64,000 bases of DNA from Alkalilimnicola sp. S0819 (lineage in GTDB: Bacteria; Pseudomonadota; Gammaproteobacteria; Nitrococcales; WHIW01): NCBI RefSeq assembly GCF_009295635.1, contig NZ_WHIW01000004.1, forward strand, positions 62,001 through 126,000, written 5' to 3'. Shown here piece by piece: positions 52,649-63,024 of the stretch. Numbering within the stretch: position 1 is the stretch's first letter; each line of letters opens with the position of its first letter. Under the pieces are notes generated by a model. The model was not told the origin of the DNA. It saw only the letters and a list, made by a program, of their open reading frames with translations, and did not search any database. The position numbers and the translations under genes are program-made.

Positions 52649-54025
52649 ATGAAAATCATCATCCTGGGCGCGGGTCAGGTGGGCAGTTCGGTGGCCCGTA
52701 ACCTGGCAAGCGAAGCCAACGATATCACCGTCGTCGACCTGGATTCCGAACTGTTGCGGGATCTGCAGGATCGGCTGGATATCCGCACGGTGCACGGCAA
52801 CGCCACCCACCCGGTGATCCTTACCCGGGCCGGCGCGGACGATGCCGACATGATCATCGCGGTGACCAATTCCGACGAAGCGAACATGGTCGCCTGCCAG
52901 GTGGTCTATACCCTGTTCCGCACCCCCACCAAGATCGCCCGGGTGCGGGCGGTGGAATACCTCAACCACCCCCAGCTGTTCGGCCCCGAGGCCCTGCCCA
53001 TCGACGTGCTGATCAGCCCCGAGCAACTGGTCACCCAGTACATCAAGCGGTTGGTCGAGCACCCGGGCGCGCTGCAGGTGCTGGACTTCGCCGATGGCAA
53101 GGTGCGGCTGGTGGGCGTGCGCGCCTATTACGGCGGGCCGCTGGTGGGCCATGAGCTGCGCACCATCAAGGAGCACATGCCGGGCATCCACACCCGGGTG
53201 GCGGCCATCTTCCGCCGCGGCGTGCCCATCATCCCCGAGGGCGACACGGTCATCGAAGCCGGCGACGAGGTGTTCTTCATCGCCGCGCGCAAGAACATTC
53301 GCGCGGTGATGAGCGAGTTGCGCCGCCTGGAGAAGCCGGTCAAGCGCATCATCATTGCCGGCGGCGGCAATATCGGCAAACGCTTGGCGCAACAGCTGGA
53401 AACTCGCTACCAGGTCAAGCTGATCGAGCACAATGTGCGCCGTACCCGGGATATCGCCGAAGATTTGCACAAAACCATCGTCTTGCAGGGGGATGCGGCG
53501 GACCAGGACCTGCTCATCGAGGAGAACATCGAGAACACCGACGTGTTCTGTGCCCTCACCAACGACGATGAAGCGAACATCCTCTCCTCCATGCTCGCCA
53601 AGCGCATGGGCGCGCGCACCGTCATGTCGCTGATCAACCGCACGGCCTACGTGGACCTGGTGCAGGGCAGCGAGGACATCGACATCGCCATTTCCCCGCA
53701 ACAGGCCACCATCGGCACGCTGCTGGCGCATATTCGCCGCGGAGACGTGGTGAACGTGCATTCCCTGCGCGGTGGCAAGGCGGAAGCCATCGAGGCGGTG
53801 GCCCACGGCGATCGCTCCAGTTCCCGGGTGGTGGGGCGCGCGGTGGAGGAGATCCGCCTGCCCGCCGGGGCGACCATCGGCGCGGTGGTCCGCGGTGACA
53901 AGGTGCTCATGGCCCACCACGACACGGTGATCGAGGCCGAGGATCATCTGATCCTGTTCCTCACCAAGAAAGACAAGCTGAGCGAGGTGGAGCGCCTGTT
54001 CCAGGTGGGCGTGACCTTCATCTGA
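52649..54025 (+). CDS. trkA: Trk potassium uptake regulatory protein TrkA
   Basis: TrkA is the cytoplasmic NAD-binding gate of the Trk K+ channel. The 458 residues carry two RCK units. The first has [20 protein letters not shown] and the Asp in [11 protein letters not shown]. The second begins near 233 with [19 protein letters not shown]. Each is followed by a TrkA-C domain. Its stop overlaps the trkH start (TGATG). Potassium uptake by Trk is a main osmotic response and fits the ectABC genes. Confidence 0.96.
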   Translation: MKIIILGAGQVGSSVARNLASEANDITVVDLDSELLRDLQDRLDIRTVHGNATHPVILTRAGADDADMIIAVTNSDEANMVACQVVYTLFRTPTKIARVRAVEYLNHPQLFGPEALPIDVLISPEQLVTQYIKRLVEHPGALQVLDFADGKVRLVGVRAYYGGPLVGHELRTIKEHMPGIHTRVAAIFRRGVPIIPEGDTVIEAGDEVFFIAARKNIRAVMSELRRLEKPVKRIIIAGGGNIGKRLAQQLETRYQVKLIEHNVRRTRDIAEDLHKTIVLQGDAADQDLLIEENIENTDVFCALTNDDEANILSSMLAKRMGARTVMSLINRTAYVDLVQGSEDIDIAISPQQATIGTLLAHIRRGDVVNVHSLRGGKAEAIEAVAHGDRSSSRVVGRAVEEIRLPAGATIGAVVRGDKVLMAHHDTVIEAEDHLILFLTKKDKLSEVERLFQVGVTFI

Positions 54026-55473
54026 TGCATCTCGATATCGTCCAGCGCATCCTCGGCATGCTGCTCATGGTGTTCAGTTTCACCATGCTGCCGCCTGCCC
54101 TGGTGGCCCTGATCGCCGGGGACTCCGCCCTGCCCGCCTTCCTCTATGCCTTCGCCCTGCTGCTCGGGGTGGGCACCTTGATGTGGTACCCGGTGCGCCG
54201 GGTGCGTCGGGATCTGCGTACCCGGGACGGCTTCCTGGTGGTGGTGCTGATCTGGATGGTGCTGGGCCTGGCCGGCGCGGTGCCCTTCGCGATCTCGGAA
54301 GACCCGAGCATGTCCGTGGTGGACGCGGTGTTCGAGGGCTTGTCGGGGCTGACCACCACCGGGGCGACGGTGATCGTCGGCATCGACCAACTGCCCCGCT
54401 CTATCCTGTTCTACCGTCAACAGCTGCACTGGATGGGGGGCATGGGGATCATCGTGCTGGCGGTGGCCATCCTGCCCATGCTCGGCGTGGGTGGCATGCA
54501 GCTCTACCGAGCGGAAATGCCCGGGCCGGTGAAGGATGCCAAGCTCACCCCGCGCATCGCCGAGACCGCCAAGGCCTTGTGGTACATCTACCTGTGGCTG
54601 ACCGTGGCCTGTGCCGTGGCCTACTGGCTGGCCGGCATGAGTGCCTTCGACGCGGTGGCCCATGCCTTCTCTACCGTGGCCACCGGCGGCTTCTCCACCC
54701 ATGACGCGAGTATCGGTTACTTCGACAGCGTCTCCATCGAGCTCATCACCATCGTGTTCATGCTGATCTCGGCGGTGAATTACTCGCTGCACTTCGTTGC
54801 CTGGCGGGGCAATACGCTGCGCAACTACTGGCGCGACGCCGAGTTTCGCTTCTTCATACAGGTCACCGTTGCGGTGCTGCTGCTGGTGACCCTGGGGCTG
54901 TGGGTGCACGAGACCTTCAGCGGCGCGGAGGCGCTGCGTCAGGCGGTTTTTCAGGTGGTCTCGGTGGTCACCTCCACCGGCTACACCACCGCAAGCTTTT
55001 ACCTGTGGCCGAGCTACCTGCCGGTGTTGCTGATCTTCCTGAGTTTCATGGGCGGCTGCGCCAGTTCCACCTCGGGCGGCATGAAGCAGGTGCGCTTTCT
55101 GCTGTTGGCCAAGCAGGGCCGGCGCGAGGTGCTGCGCCTGATCCACCCCCAGGCCCAGGTGCTGGTCAAGGTGGGCGACCGCGCGGTGAACGAGCGGGTG
55201 ATCGATTCGGTGTGGGGCTTCTTCGCCACCTATGTGGCGGCCTTCGCCGCGATCATGCTGCTGCTGATGGCGCTGGGCGTGGACCAGGTGACCGCCTTCT
55301 CGGCGGTGGCCGCCTGCATCAACAACCTGGGGCCGGGTCTGGGCGAGGTGGGCGCGCACTTCGGCAACCTGCCCACGCTGGCGAAATGGGCGCTGGCCTT
55401 CGCCATGCTGCTGGGGCGGCTGGAGATCTTCACCTTGCTGGTGATCCTCACCCCCGCCTTCTGGCGTCGCTGA
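54025..55473 (+). CDS. trkH: Trk potassium transporter membrane subunit TrkH
   Basis: The 482-residue channel has four pore-loop units. Selectivity segments are visible: FEGLSGLTTTGATVI, FSTVATGGFSTHDAS, VSVVTSTGYTTASF and ACINNLGPGLGEVG. Membrane helices such as HWMGGMGIIVLAVAILPMLG and the conserved MGGCASSTSGGMKQVRFLLL mark TrkH/TrkG. It is coupled to trkA. The convergent acyltransferase gene ends 33 bp beyond its stop. Confidence 0.96.
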   Translation: MHLDIVQRILGMLLMVFSFTMLPPALVALIAGDSALPAFLYAFALLLGVGTLMWYPVRRVRRDLRTRDGFLVVVLIWMVLGLAGAVPFAISEDPSMSVVDAVFEGLSGLTTTGATVIVGIDQLPRSILFYRQQLHWMGGMGIIVLAVAILPMLGVGGMQLYRAEMPGPVKDAKLTPRIAETAKALWYIYLWLTVACAVAYWLAGMSAFDAVAHAFSTVATGGFSTHDASIGYFDSVSIELITIVFMLISAVNYSLHFVAWRGNTLRNYWRDAEFRFFIQVTVAVLLLVTLGLWVHETFSGAEALRQAVFQVVSVVTSTGYTTASFYLWPSYLPVLLIFLSFMGGCASSTSGGMKQVRFLLLAKQGRREVLRLIHPQAQVLVKVGDRAVNERVIDSVWGFFATYVAAFAAIMLLLMALGVDQVTAFSAVAACINNLGPGLGEVGAHFGNLPTLAKWALAFAMLLGRLEIFTLLVILTPAFWRR

Positions 55474-55506
55474 GCGCCGCGAACCCGCCGCGGCCATGAG
55501 CCGAGT

Positions 55507-56385
55507 CTACCGCTCGGGTGGCTGGCGGTAGGTCTCCCGCGGGAAGCGTTTGTAGGTCCATTGGTATTGCTCCGGCAAGCGGCGTACCGCCTGCTCCACC
55601 GCCAGGTTCATGGCGGCGGCGGCGCGGCTGAGATCGCTGTCCCGCACCTCTTCCGGCGCTTCCATGAAATGCAGCCGGTAACCGCGCCCCCGGGGCAGTC
55701 GCTCCACGTATCCCAGCAGCACGGCGGCCTCCGGGTGGCGCTGGGCGAGCCTCGGGAGCAGGGTCATGGTGTTGGCCGGCACGCCGAAAAACGCTGCCGC
55801 CTCGCCCCGTCCGTCGGGTTTTTGGTCCGGCAGGATTGCCACCACCTCGCCGGCCTTCAGCGCTCGGGACAGCGCCTTGATCCCGCTGGGGCTTGCGGGA
55901 TGCACCCGCCCTCCGGCCCGCTCCCGGGCCAGCACCAGTAGCGGCTCCAGCGCCGGGTTCCTGGGCGGCTGATACAGGGTGTGCAGGGGCAGGCGTCGAC
56001 CCCAGTAGGGGGCCATCAGCTCCCAGGCTCCCAGATGGGGCACCGCTACCAGCAGCCCCTTGCCTCGAGCGATGGCCGTCTCTACATATTCCAGGCCCCC
56101 GCCGGGCTCGATGTATTGTTCCAGGCGCGGCATGGGCCAGAACCAGATCGCTCCCAGCTCCAGCACCGTCTTGCCCAGTTCCCGGGCGCTGGCGCGGCGC
56201 AGCCGCTCGCGTTTCGCCGTCTCCAGCTCCGGGTAGCACAGGCGCAGATTGGCGCGGGCCGTGGCCCGCGCCCGGCCGGGAAGTGCGCCGGCCAGGGCGC
56301 CGAGCAGCGCGCCCAGGGCGTGTGCCCAGCGCAGCGGCAGCAGCGAGAACAGGCGAAGCAGGGTTCGAAGTGCGGCGACGGTCAT
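55507..56385 (-). CDS. LpxL-type lysophospholipid/lipid A acyltransferase
   Basis: The 292-residue inner-membrane enzyme starts at 56385 (MTVAALRTLLRLFSLLPLRW) with one anchor helix. The acyltransferase motif HLGAWE (HX4E) is near residue 110. LHTLYQPPRNPALEPLLV and VVAILPDQKPDGRGEAAAFFG are typical of HtrB/LpxL/LpxM-type proteins. It probably adds a secondary acyl chain to lipid A, or is a related acyltransferase; which one cannot be decided. A longer in-frame start at 56499 adds 38 residues without family character. Confidence 0.87.
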   Translation of the reverse strand: MTVAALRTLLRLFSLLPLRWAHALGALLGALAGALPGRARATARANLRLCYPELETAKRERLRRASARELGKTVLELGAIWFWPMPRLEQYIEPGGGLEYVETAIARGKGLLVAVPHLGAWELMAPYWGRRLPLHTLYQPPRNPALEPLLVLARERAGGRVHPASPSGIKALSRALKAGEVVAILPDQKPDGRGEAAAFFGVPANTMTLLPRLAQRHPEAAVLLGYVERLPRGRGYRLHFMEAPEEVRDSDLSRAAAAMNLAVEQAVRRLPEQYQWTYKRFPRETYRQPPER

Positions 56386-56764
56386 GGCGGCATAGTCAAG
56401 CCGCTTTGCGCGCCGGGCGCAAGGGAATTGGCCAAGTGCTTCCTTGCCCCGGGCGTTTTTCCTGGCTGTGGCCAGCGCAGCCACGCATTGTGCGCGCATG
56501 GGGCGGCCGCCATGCGGCGAAGGCGAAATGTGGACACCGCCAAACCAATCATTAGAATTGGCGCCGGCCGTTGCAAATGGCCATTATTTATAGGGAGGCA
56601 CTGATCAATTCCCTTGGGACTCTGCGGTCGCGGGGCGTTTCTCGGCGAGGCGCGGGTTGGCTGCGAACGTGCCAGATGGTCAGAGATCCAAGGGAATTGA
56701 TCAGTGTTTCCCCAAGGGAATCACAATCAATACAAATGGACATATCGCGGGGATGGAGATGCCT
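56386..56764. other. Divergent intergenic region with palindromic repeat copy 2
   Basis: These 379 bp have no gene. They contain the GATCAATTCCC repeat (56599-56706) and AT-rich patches at 56541-56595 and 56720-56750 where promoters for the two divergent genes could lie. No promoter with good spacing was found. Confidence 0.5.
56599..56706. repeat. GATCAATTCCC palindromic repeat, copy 2
   Basis: Left arm 56599-56624 begins CACTGATCAATTCCCTTGGG and ends CTCTG. Right arm 56681-56706 begins CAGAGATCCAAGGGAATTGA and ends TCAGTG. They pair at 24 of 26 positions around a 56-base loop. The outer flanks GGGAGG and TTTCCCC extend the symmetry. Copy 1 (25691-25757) shares both arms but has a 15-base loop. 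Confidence 0.88.
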
Positions 56765-57253
56765 GTGAACAAGCAAACGGATGAGATGCTCGCCACCTGG
56801 ACCCGGATGCAGCGCCAGCTGTGGGACAACTGGCTTCAGGCCGTCAAGCAGTTCGGCACGGAAGGTGATCAGCGTACCGCCTGGCGTGAGAGCTATGCGC
56901 GTAATCTGCAGGCCTGGGAGCAATCGGTGCGCGAGGCGCTGGATGCTCAGATGCAGTGGAGCCACAGCTGGGCGGAGAAAATGAGCGGCAAGGAGCCCAA
57001 CGAGGCCGCCTCAGGCTGGGTCGACCAGACCCAGCAGATGATGAAGGGTTGGACCGACGCTCAGCACCGGCTCTGGAGCGCCTGGTTCGAGAGCGTGAAG
57101 GACCTGGACCCTCAGGCCGCCGCCGAGCGCTGGGACACCGAGGGGCGCCAGGTGCTGCAGGCCTGGCAGGAGGCCGCGCAGCGCGCACAGGATGCGCTGG
57201 CGGATTGGGCGGCGGTCTACAGGGAGCAGAAACAGGCGGGCAAGGGACGCTGA
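56765..57253 (+). CDS. Short PhaE-like Trp-rich helical protein
   Basis: The protein has about 162 residues, all helical, with repeated Trp: LATWTRMQRQLWDNWLQAVK, QMQWSHSWAEKM and MMKGWTDAQHRLWSAWFESV. This W-rich pattern resembles the N-terminal part of PhaE, the class III PHA synthase subunit (about 350 residues), and some phasins. GGAG at 56755-56758 suits the GTG at 56765; ATGs at 56753 and 56759 sit too close to a Shine-Dalgarno. No phaC lies nearby. A PHA-granule role is suggested by similarity and by the phasin at 11.6 kb, but the identification is tentative. Confidence 0.7.
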   Translation: MNKQTDEMLATWTRMQRQLWDNWLQAVKQFGTEGDQRTAWRESYARNLQAWEQSVREALDAQMQWSHSWAEKMSGKEPNEAASGWVDQTQQMMKGWTDAQHRLWSAWFESVKDLDPQAAAERWDTEGRQVLQAWQEAAQRAQDALADWAAVYREQKQAGKGR

Positions 57254-57279
57254 ACCTCACCGTCGTGTAATTTGCCGGG

Positions 57280-57310
57280 AAAGCCTCGCGAAAGATCGCG
57301 GGGCTTTTTT
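57280..57310 (+). terminator. Rho-independent terminator after the PhaE-like gene
   Basis: AAAGCCTCGCG-AAAGAT-CGCGGGGCTTT then TTT: a 10- to 11-bp stem with one G-T pair, 27 bp after the stop codon. Confidence 0.85.
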
Positions 57311-57322
57311 GATGGCGCAGGC

Positions 57323-57356
57323 AAAAAAAGACCGGCGCATCCCATGCACCGGTTTT
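57323..57356. terminator. Second terminator-like hairpin
   Basis: ACCGGCGCAT-CCC-ATGCACCGGT (57331-57352 core) pairs with one mismatch. It is preceded by seven A residues and followed by TTTT, so it could act in either direction. The remaining 235 bp to dtd hold one more small hairpin (CCGCC/GGCGG near 57457) and no gene. Confidence 0.55.
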
Positions 57357-57591
57357 ACTGACTTACACTTGGCTGGAGGTGATCCACGCTTCCCGACTTC
57401 CGTGCCGGTTTTGGTCCCTGTTTTTAACGCGCTACGTTGTTCTTGTTATTATCTTCCGCCGCCCATCTCGGCGGAGTCGCCGCCTGACGACGGTGACGTA
57501 TTGATCATGCCAGTTGCCGTGCGGAGGGGGTGTAAGTGACGAATTACAATACGTGTAAGAAAATACCTACAAGCGAGCAGGTGCTGCGTAC

Positions 57592-58038
57592 GTGATTGCC
57601 CTGCTGCAGCGGGTGAGCGAGGCGCGGGTGGCGGTGGCCGGCGACACCGTTGCGGCCATAGGGCCGGGCCTGCTGGTTTTGATCGGGGTGCAGCGCCACG
57701 ATACCCCCGAGCAGGCCTCACGGTTGCTTGAGCGCCTGTTGGGCTATAGGGTCTTCGCCGATGAGCGCGGCCGGATGAACCGCAGCTTGCGGGAGGTGGG
57801 CGGCGAGTTGCTGTTGGTGCCCCAGTTCACACTCGCCGCCGACACCACCCGCGGCCGGCGGCCCAGTTTTACGCCCGCCGCCCCGCCGGCGCAGGGCCAG
57901 GAGCTGTTCGAGCAGCTGCTGGCGCTCGCCCGCGAGCAGCTTGGCGAGGTGGGCGCCGGGGTCTTCGGCGCCGATATGCAGCTGAGCCTGTGCAACGACG
58001 GCCCCGTGACCTTCTGGCTGGAAGTCTCCCCGCCCTGA
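57592..58038 (+). CDS. dtd: D-aminoacyl-tRNA deacylase Dtd
   Basis: Dtd removes D-amino acids and glycine mischarged on tRNA. The 148 residues begin at GTG ([15 protein letters not shown]). The family features are [34 protein letters not shown] and the Gly-cisPro motif [10 protein letters not shown]. The usual SQFTL active-site motif reads PQFTL ([21 protein letters not shown]), so Ser is replaced by Pro. It is followed 41 bp later by hisB. Confidence 0.94.
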   Translation: MIALLQRVSEARVAVAGDTVAAIGPGLLVLIGVQRHDTPEQASRLLERLLGYRVFADERGRMNRSLREVGGELLLVPQFTLAADTTRGRRPSFTPAAPPAQGQELFEQLLALAREQLGEVGAGVFGADMQLSLCNDGPVTFWLEVSPP

Positions 58039-58079
58039 AAATGGTATCCTTCGCCGGCAACCCCCCACCGTACAGAGCG

Positions 58080-58673
58080 ATGACAGAACGTAAGGCCACT
58101 ATTCAACGCGACACCCTGGAGACGCAGGTCAGCGTCAGCCTGAACCTGGATGGCCAGGGCAAGGCAGAGCTGGACACCGGCGTGCCCTTCCTCGACCACA
58201 TGCTTGACCAGATCGCCCGCCACGGGCTGATCGATCTGAGCATCAAGGCCCAGGGGGATCTGCATATCGACGCCCACCACACGGTGGAAGACGTGGGTAT
58301 CACCTTCGGCCAGGCGCTGCTCGAGGCGCTGGGCGATCGCAAGGGTATACGCCGTTTCGGCCATGCCTACTGCCCGCTGGATGAGTCGCTCAGCCGCGTG
58401 GTCGTGGATTTCTCCGGCCGCCCCGGGCTGGAAGACCATGTGGAGTACACCCGGGCGCGCATCGGTGATTTCGACGTGGACCTGTTCGGGGAGTTCTTCC
58501 GCGGGCTGGTGAACCACGCCCGCATGACCCTGCACATCGATAATCTGCGCGGGCGCAACGCGCACCATCAAGCCGAGTCCGTGTTCAAGGCTCTGGGCCG
58601 GGCGCTGCGCATGGCCGCCGAGCGCGACCCGCGCGCCCCCCAGGCCATGCCCTCCACCAAGGGGACCCTGTGA
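58080..58673 (+). CDS. hisB: Imidazoleglycerol-phosphate dehydratase HisB
   Basis: HisB dehydrates IGP in histidine synthesis. This is the monofunctional 197-residue form, without the phosphatase domain fused in E. coli. The Mn-binding motifs are [41 protein letters not shown] and the second-half HHxxE set. The ATG at 58080 ([12 protein letters not shown]) gives the family N-terminus. It heads hisB-hisH-hisA-hisF-hisI-hisE. Confidence 0.97.
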   Translation: MTERKATIQRDTLETQVSVSLNLDGQGKAELDTGVPFLDHMLDQIARHGLIDLSIKAQGDLHIDAHHTVEDVGITFGQALLEALGDRKGIRRFGHAYCPLDESLSRVVVDFSGRPGLEDHVEYTRARIGDFDVDLFGEFFRGLVNHARMTLHIDNLRGRNAHHQAESVFKALGRALRMAAERDPRAPQAMPSTKGTL

Positions 58674-58686
58674 GGGCGCGCCGCCC

Positions 58687-59325
58687 ATGAGCTCCATCGC
58701 GGTGATCGACTACGGCATGGGCAATCTGCGCTCGGTGGCCAAGGCGCTGCAGCATGTGGGCGGCGGCGCGCGGGTGAGCGTGACCTCCGATGCCGAGGAG
58801 ATACGCCGAGCGGACCGCGTAGTGTTCCCGGGCCAGGGCGCGGCGCGGGACTGCATGGCGGAGTTGCACCGGCTGGAGCTGGTGGAGGTGATCCGCGAGG
58901 TGGCTGCCGAGAAGCCCTTTCTGGGCGTGTGCATGGGCATGCAGGTGCTCCTGGATCGCAGCGAGGAAGGCGGCGGTGTGGACTGCCTGGGTTTGCTGCC
59001 CGGTCAGGTGCGTCACTTTCGACACATCCTCGGCGCGCACAGCGCGCTGAAGGTGCCCCACATGGGTTGGAACCGGGTGGCGCAGGCCGCGCGGCACCCG
59101 TTGTGGGCCGGCATCGAGGATCGCAGCTGGTTCTATTTCGTGCACAGCTACTTCGCCGACCCGGCCACGCCCGAACTGACCCTGGGGCGCAGCGACTACG
59201 GCGCGCCCTTCTCCGCGGTGATCGGCCGCGAGAACATCTTCGCCGCCCAGTTCCATCCCGAGAAGAGCCAGCATGCGGGCCTTACCCTGCTTGGCAACTT
59301 CCTGCGCTGGGACGGTACGGTTTGA
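58687..59325 (+). CDS. hisH: Imidazole glycerol phosphate synthase glutaminase subunit HisH
   Basis: HisH supplies ammonia from glutamine to HisF. The 212-residue class I amidotransferase has the catalytic Cys in [15 protein letters not shown] (about residue 83) and His/Glu in [10 protein letters not shown] (about 195). [16 protein letters not shown] and VPHMGWN are HisH marks. It starts 13 bp after hisB. Confidence 0.97.
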   Translation: MSSIAVIDYGMGNLRSVAKALQHVGGGARVSVTSDAEEIRRADRVVFPGQGAARDCMAELHRLELVEVIREVAAEKPFLGVCMGMQVLLDRSEEGGGVDCLGLLPGQVRHFRHILGAHSALKVPHMGWNRVAQAARHPLWAGIEDRSWFYFVHSYFADPATPELTLGRSDYGAPFSAVIGRENIFAAQFHPEKSQHAGLTLLGNFLRWDGTV

Positions 59326-59406
59326 TCGCCCGAGCGGGCACATTGTATTGAAGCCTTGATTACCTACACTCTGGCGCTCAGCCAGTAGCCGACTCGCGAG
59401 GAACCC

Positions 59407-60141
59407 ATGCTGCTGATCCCCGCCATCGACCTCAAGGAAGGCAAGTGCGTGCGCTTGCGCCAGGGCGATATGAACCAGGAAACCATTTTCTCCGACGATC
59501 CGGTGGCCATGGCCGGCCAGTGGGTGGAGGCCGGTGCCCGGCGTATCCATCTGGTGGACCTCAACGGTGCCTTCGCCGGCTTCCCGGTGAATGCCGATAT
59601 CATCGGGCGCATCGCCGACGCCTATCCCGGAGTGGAGCTCCAGGTGGGCGGCGGCATCCGCGATTTCGACAAGATCCAGACCTATCTCGATGTGGGCGTG
59701 AGCTACGTGATCATCGGCACCCAGGCGGTGCGCGCGCCGAACTTCGTGGACGATGCCTGCCTGGAGTTTCCCGGCCGCATCATCGTCGGCCTGGATGCGA
59801 AGGACGGCAAGGTGGCCACCGACGGCTGGGCCAAGGTGTCGACCCATGAAGCGGAAGACATGGCCCGGCGCTTCGAGGAGGCCGGCGTGGAAGCGCTGGT
59901 GTTCACCGACATCGGCCGTGACGGCATGATGCGGGGCGTGAACGTGGAGGCCACCCGGGCACTGGCCCGCGCGGTGAGCATTCCGGTGATCGCCTCCGGT
60001 GGCGTGAGCAGCCTGGACGATGTGCGCGCCCTGTGCGCCGCGCAAGCCGACGGCGTGCAGGGCGCCATTGTCGGGCGGGCTATCTACGAAGGCAGCCTGG
60101 ACCTCGCCGAGGCCCAGAGCCTCGCCGATTCCCTGGTCTGA
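59407..60141 (+). CDS. hisA: ProFAR isomerase HisA
   Basis: HisA isomerises ProFAR to PRFAR. The 244-residue half-barrel protein has the catalytic Asp in [18 protein letters not shown] and the second in [13 protein letters not shown]. Phosphate sites are in QVGGGIRD and [17 protein letters not shown] precedes the ATG. The 81-bp gap after hisH contains TTGTAT and TACACT with a 16-base spacer (59343-59370), a weak possible internal promoter. Confidence 0.97.
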   Translation: MLLIPAIDLKEGKCVRLRQGDMNQETIFSDDPVAMAGQWVEAGARRIHLVDLNGAFAGFPVNADIIGRIADAYPGVELQVGGGIRDFDKIQTYLDVGVSYVIIGTQAVRAPNFVDDACLEFPGRIIVGLDAKDGKVATDGWAKVSTHEAEDMARRFEEAGVEALVFTDIGRDGMMRGVNVEATRALARAVSIPVIASGGVSSLDDVRALCAAQADGVQGAIVGRAIYEGSLDLAEAQSLADSLV

Positions 60142-60145
60142 ACCC

Positions 60146-60918
<773 letters not shown>

Positions 60919-60919
<1 letters not shown>

Positions 60920-61311
60920 TGGATTGGCTGGAGCAGCTGCGCTGGGACGAGCGGGGTCTGATCCCCGCCATCGCCCAGGACCATGAGAGCGGCGAGGTGC
61001 TGATGGTCGCCTGGATGAATCGGGAGTCCCTGGCCGAGACCGCGGAAACCGGTCGCGCCGTGTACTACTCCCGCTCCCGGCGCCGCCTGTGGCGCAAGGG
61101 CGAGGAGAGCGGCCATGTGCAACGGGTTCACGAGCTGCGGGTGGACTGCGATCAGGACGTGGTGCTGTTGAAGGTCGCGCAGCTTGGCGGTATCGCCTGC
61201 CATACCGGGCGCCGCAGCTGTTTCTACCTGCGTCTGGAGGATGGCGAGTGGCGGGCTGTGGAGCCCGTGCTCAAGGACCCGGATGCGATCTACGGCAAGG
61301 AGAGCCCATGA
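60919..61311 (+). CDS. hisI: Phosphoribosyl-AMP cyclohydrolase HisI
   Basis: HisI opens the adenine ring of PR-AMP. The 130-residue protein has [40 protein letters not shown] and the zinc-binding Cys residues in [17 protein letters not shown]. It is the separate form, not fused to HisE. Its stop overlaps the hisE ATG. Confidence 0.96.
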
Positions 61312-61628
61312 GCGAGGTGCTGAGCGAGCTTGCCCGGGTGCTGGAGGCGCGCAAGCAGGCGGAGCCGGACAGCTCCTACGTGGCGAAGCTCTATGCCAAG
61401 GGCCTGGATGCCATCCTCAAGAAGATCGGCGAGGAAGCCACCGAGACGGTGATGGCGGCCAAGGACGGAGATGCCGACAAGATCGTTTATGAGGTGGCGG
61501 ATCTGTGGTTCCATAGCCTGGTGTTGCTGGCCCAGCAGGGGCTGGGGCCCGAGGATGTGCTGGCGGAGCTGCAGCGGCGTTTCGGCCTGTCGGGCCTGGA
61601 TGAGAAGGCCGCGCGAGACCGGCGCTGA
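61308..61628 (+). CDS. hisE: Phosphoribosyl-ATP pyrophosphatase HisE
   Basis: The 106-residue helical MazG-like enzyme hydrolyses PR-ATP to PR-AMP. The motifs are [39 protein letters not shown] with the metal-binding EExxE, and [18 protein letters not shown] with ExxD. It closes the histidine operon. tatA starts 40 bp downstream, suggesting read-through into tatABC. Confidence 0.96.
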   Translation: MSEVLSELARVLEARKQAEPDSSYVAKLYAKGLDAILKKIGEEATETVMAAKDGDADKIVYEVADLWFHSLVLLAQQGLGPEDVLAELQRRFGLSGLDEKAARDRR

Positions 61629-61668
61629 TCGAAGGCAAGGTGCGCCCCGCGCGCCCGGAGGAGCGAAA

Positions 61669-61908
61669 ATGGGTTTCGGTGGAATGAGTATCTGGTCGCT
61701 GCTGCTGATCCTGGTGATCGTGCTGCTGCTGTTCGGCACCAAGAAGCTGCGCAATCTGGGCGGTGATCTGGGCAGTGCGGTCAAGGGCTTCAAGCAGGCG
61801 GTGAACGAAGGCGAAGCCGAGGGCAAAGCCGACCCGGCGCGCCTGAACAAGGCCGAGGGCCAGGCGGGCGAGCAGAAGACCGCCGACAAAGAACACCACG
61901 GTTCCTGA
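61669..61908 (+). CDS. tatA: Twin-arginine translocase subunit TatA
   Basis: TatA forms the translocation pore for folded, often cofactor-bearing proteins. The 79-residue protein has one membrane helix ([20 protein letters not shown]), the [20 protein letters not shown] amphipathic helix and an acidic, charged tail. GGAGGAG precedes the ATG at 61669. It is first in tatA-tatB-tatC. Confidence 0.95.
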   Translation: MGFGGMSIWSLLLILVIVLLLFGTKKLRNLGGDLGSAVKGFKQAVNEGEAEGKADPARLNKAEGQAGEQKTADKEHHGS

Positions 61909-61943
61909 TGCGCCGCGCGCGGCGAGCGGGCTGAGCCGGCACC

Positions 61944-62273
61944 ATGTTCGATATCGGCTTCTGGGAGCTGTGCATCCTGGCGGTGTTGGGTCTGGTGATT
62001 CTGGGCCCGGAGCGCCTGCCTCGGGTGCTGCGCATGATCGGTCTGTGGGTGGGCCGCGCGCGGGCCAGTTACCAGGCTCTGCGCACCGAGATGGAGCGTG
62101 AGCTGCGGGTGGACGACATGAACCGGGCGCGCCAGCGCATGGAAGACGAAGCCCGGGCCATGGGGCGCAGCGTCGAGGACGTGAGTCGTCAGTTCGAGGA
62201 AGCCACCCGCACCGATACCCCGCCCCCGCCCGATGACCCGCCGAGCAAGGAATCGCCTCGTGAGCAGGACTGA
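61944..62273 (+). CDS. tatB: Twin-arginine translocase subunit TatB
   Basis: TatB is part of the receptor complex with TatC. The 109 residues have the TatB N-terminus MFDIGFWELCILAVLGLVIL followed by GPERLPRVLRMIGLWVGRAR, a longer helical segment than TatA and a Pro-rich tail. It lies 35 bp after tatA and seven bases before tatC. Confidence 0.95.
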   Translation: MFDIGFWELCILAVLGLVILGPERLPRVLRMIGLWVGRARASYQALRTEMERELRVDDMNRARQRMEDEARAMGRSVEDVSRQFEEATRTDTPPPPDDPPSKESPREQD

Positions 62274-62280
62274 GGAGTCC

Positions 62281-63024
62281 ATGCCCGATCAACCTCTGCT
62301 CGCGCACCTGCTGGAGCTGCGCGGGCGGCTGCTGCGCATCGTCGTGGTGGTGGTGCTGGTGTTCCTGGCGCTGTACCCGTTCAGCGACCAGCTCTACGCC
62401 TGGCTCTCCGGTCCGCTGCGGGCGGTGCTCCCCGAGGGCACCTCCATGGTCGCCATCCAGGTGGCCTCGCCGTTCCTGATTCCCATGAAACTCGCCCTGG
62501 TGGCGGCGCTGTTCATCGCCGTGCCGTATATTCTCTATCAGCTCTGGGCCTTCGTCGCGCCGGGGCTGTACCGGCACGAGCGGCGACTGATCTGGCCGCT
62601 GCTCGCCTCCAGCACCCTGCTGTTCTATCTGGGAGCGGCCTTCGCTTACTTCGTGGTCTTTCCGCTGGTGTTCGCTTTTTTCTCCGGCGTGGTGCCCGAG
62701 GGCGTGGCCATGATGACCGACATCGGCGAGTACCTGGATTTCGTGCTGGCGCTGTTCTTCGCCTTCGGCCTGGCCTTCGAGGTGCCGGTGGCCACCGTGC
62801 TGCTGGTCTACACCGGGGTGACCAGCCCGCGGGCGCTGCGCGAAAAGCGCGCGTATGTGATCGTCGGCGCCTTCGTGATCGGCATGCTGCTGACCCCGCC
62901 GGATGTGCTTTCGCAGGTGCTGCTGGCGCTGCCCATGTGGCTGCTCTACGAGGCGGGGATTCTGTTCAGCATCCTCGCCCGGCGCAGCTCGCTGCCTAAA
63001 GAGGAAGATTCAGCCGCCGACTGA
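62281..63024 (+). CDS. tatC: Twin-arginine translocase subunit TatC
   Basis: TatC recognises the twin-arginine signal peptide. The 247-residue protein has six membrane helices. Conserved regions are LLAHLLELRGRLLRIVV (N-terminal cap), VASPFLIPMKLALVAALFIA, PYILYQLWAFVAPGLYRHER (first loop) and FGLAFEVPVATVLLV with the Glu of the fourth helix. The ATG at 62281 (MPDQPLLAHL) is chosen; longer in-frame starts overlap tatB. Confidence 0.96.
   Translation: MPDQPLLAHLLELRGRLLRIVVVVVLVFLALYPFSDQLYAWLSGPLRAVLPEGTSMVAIQVASPFLIPMKLALVAALFIAVPYILYQLWAFVAPGLYRHERRLIWPLLASSTLLFYLGAAFAYFVVFPLVFAFFSGVVPEGVAMMTDIGEYLDFVLALFFAFGLAFEVPVATVLLVYTGVTSPRALREKRAYVIVGAFVIGMLLTPPDVLSQVLLALPMWLLYEAGILFSILARRSSLPKEEDSAAD

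Noticed and set aside
57312-57539. Possible 75-residue peptide between the terminators and dtd
   Set aside because: It begins inside the terminator T tract, has no Shine-Dalgarno and shows no recognisable sequence.
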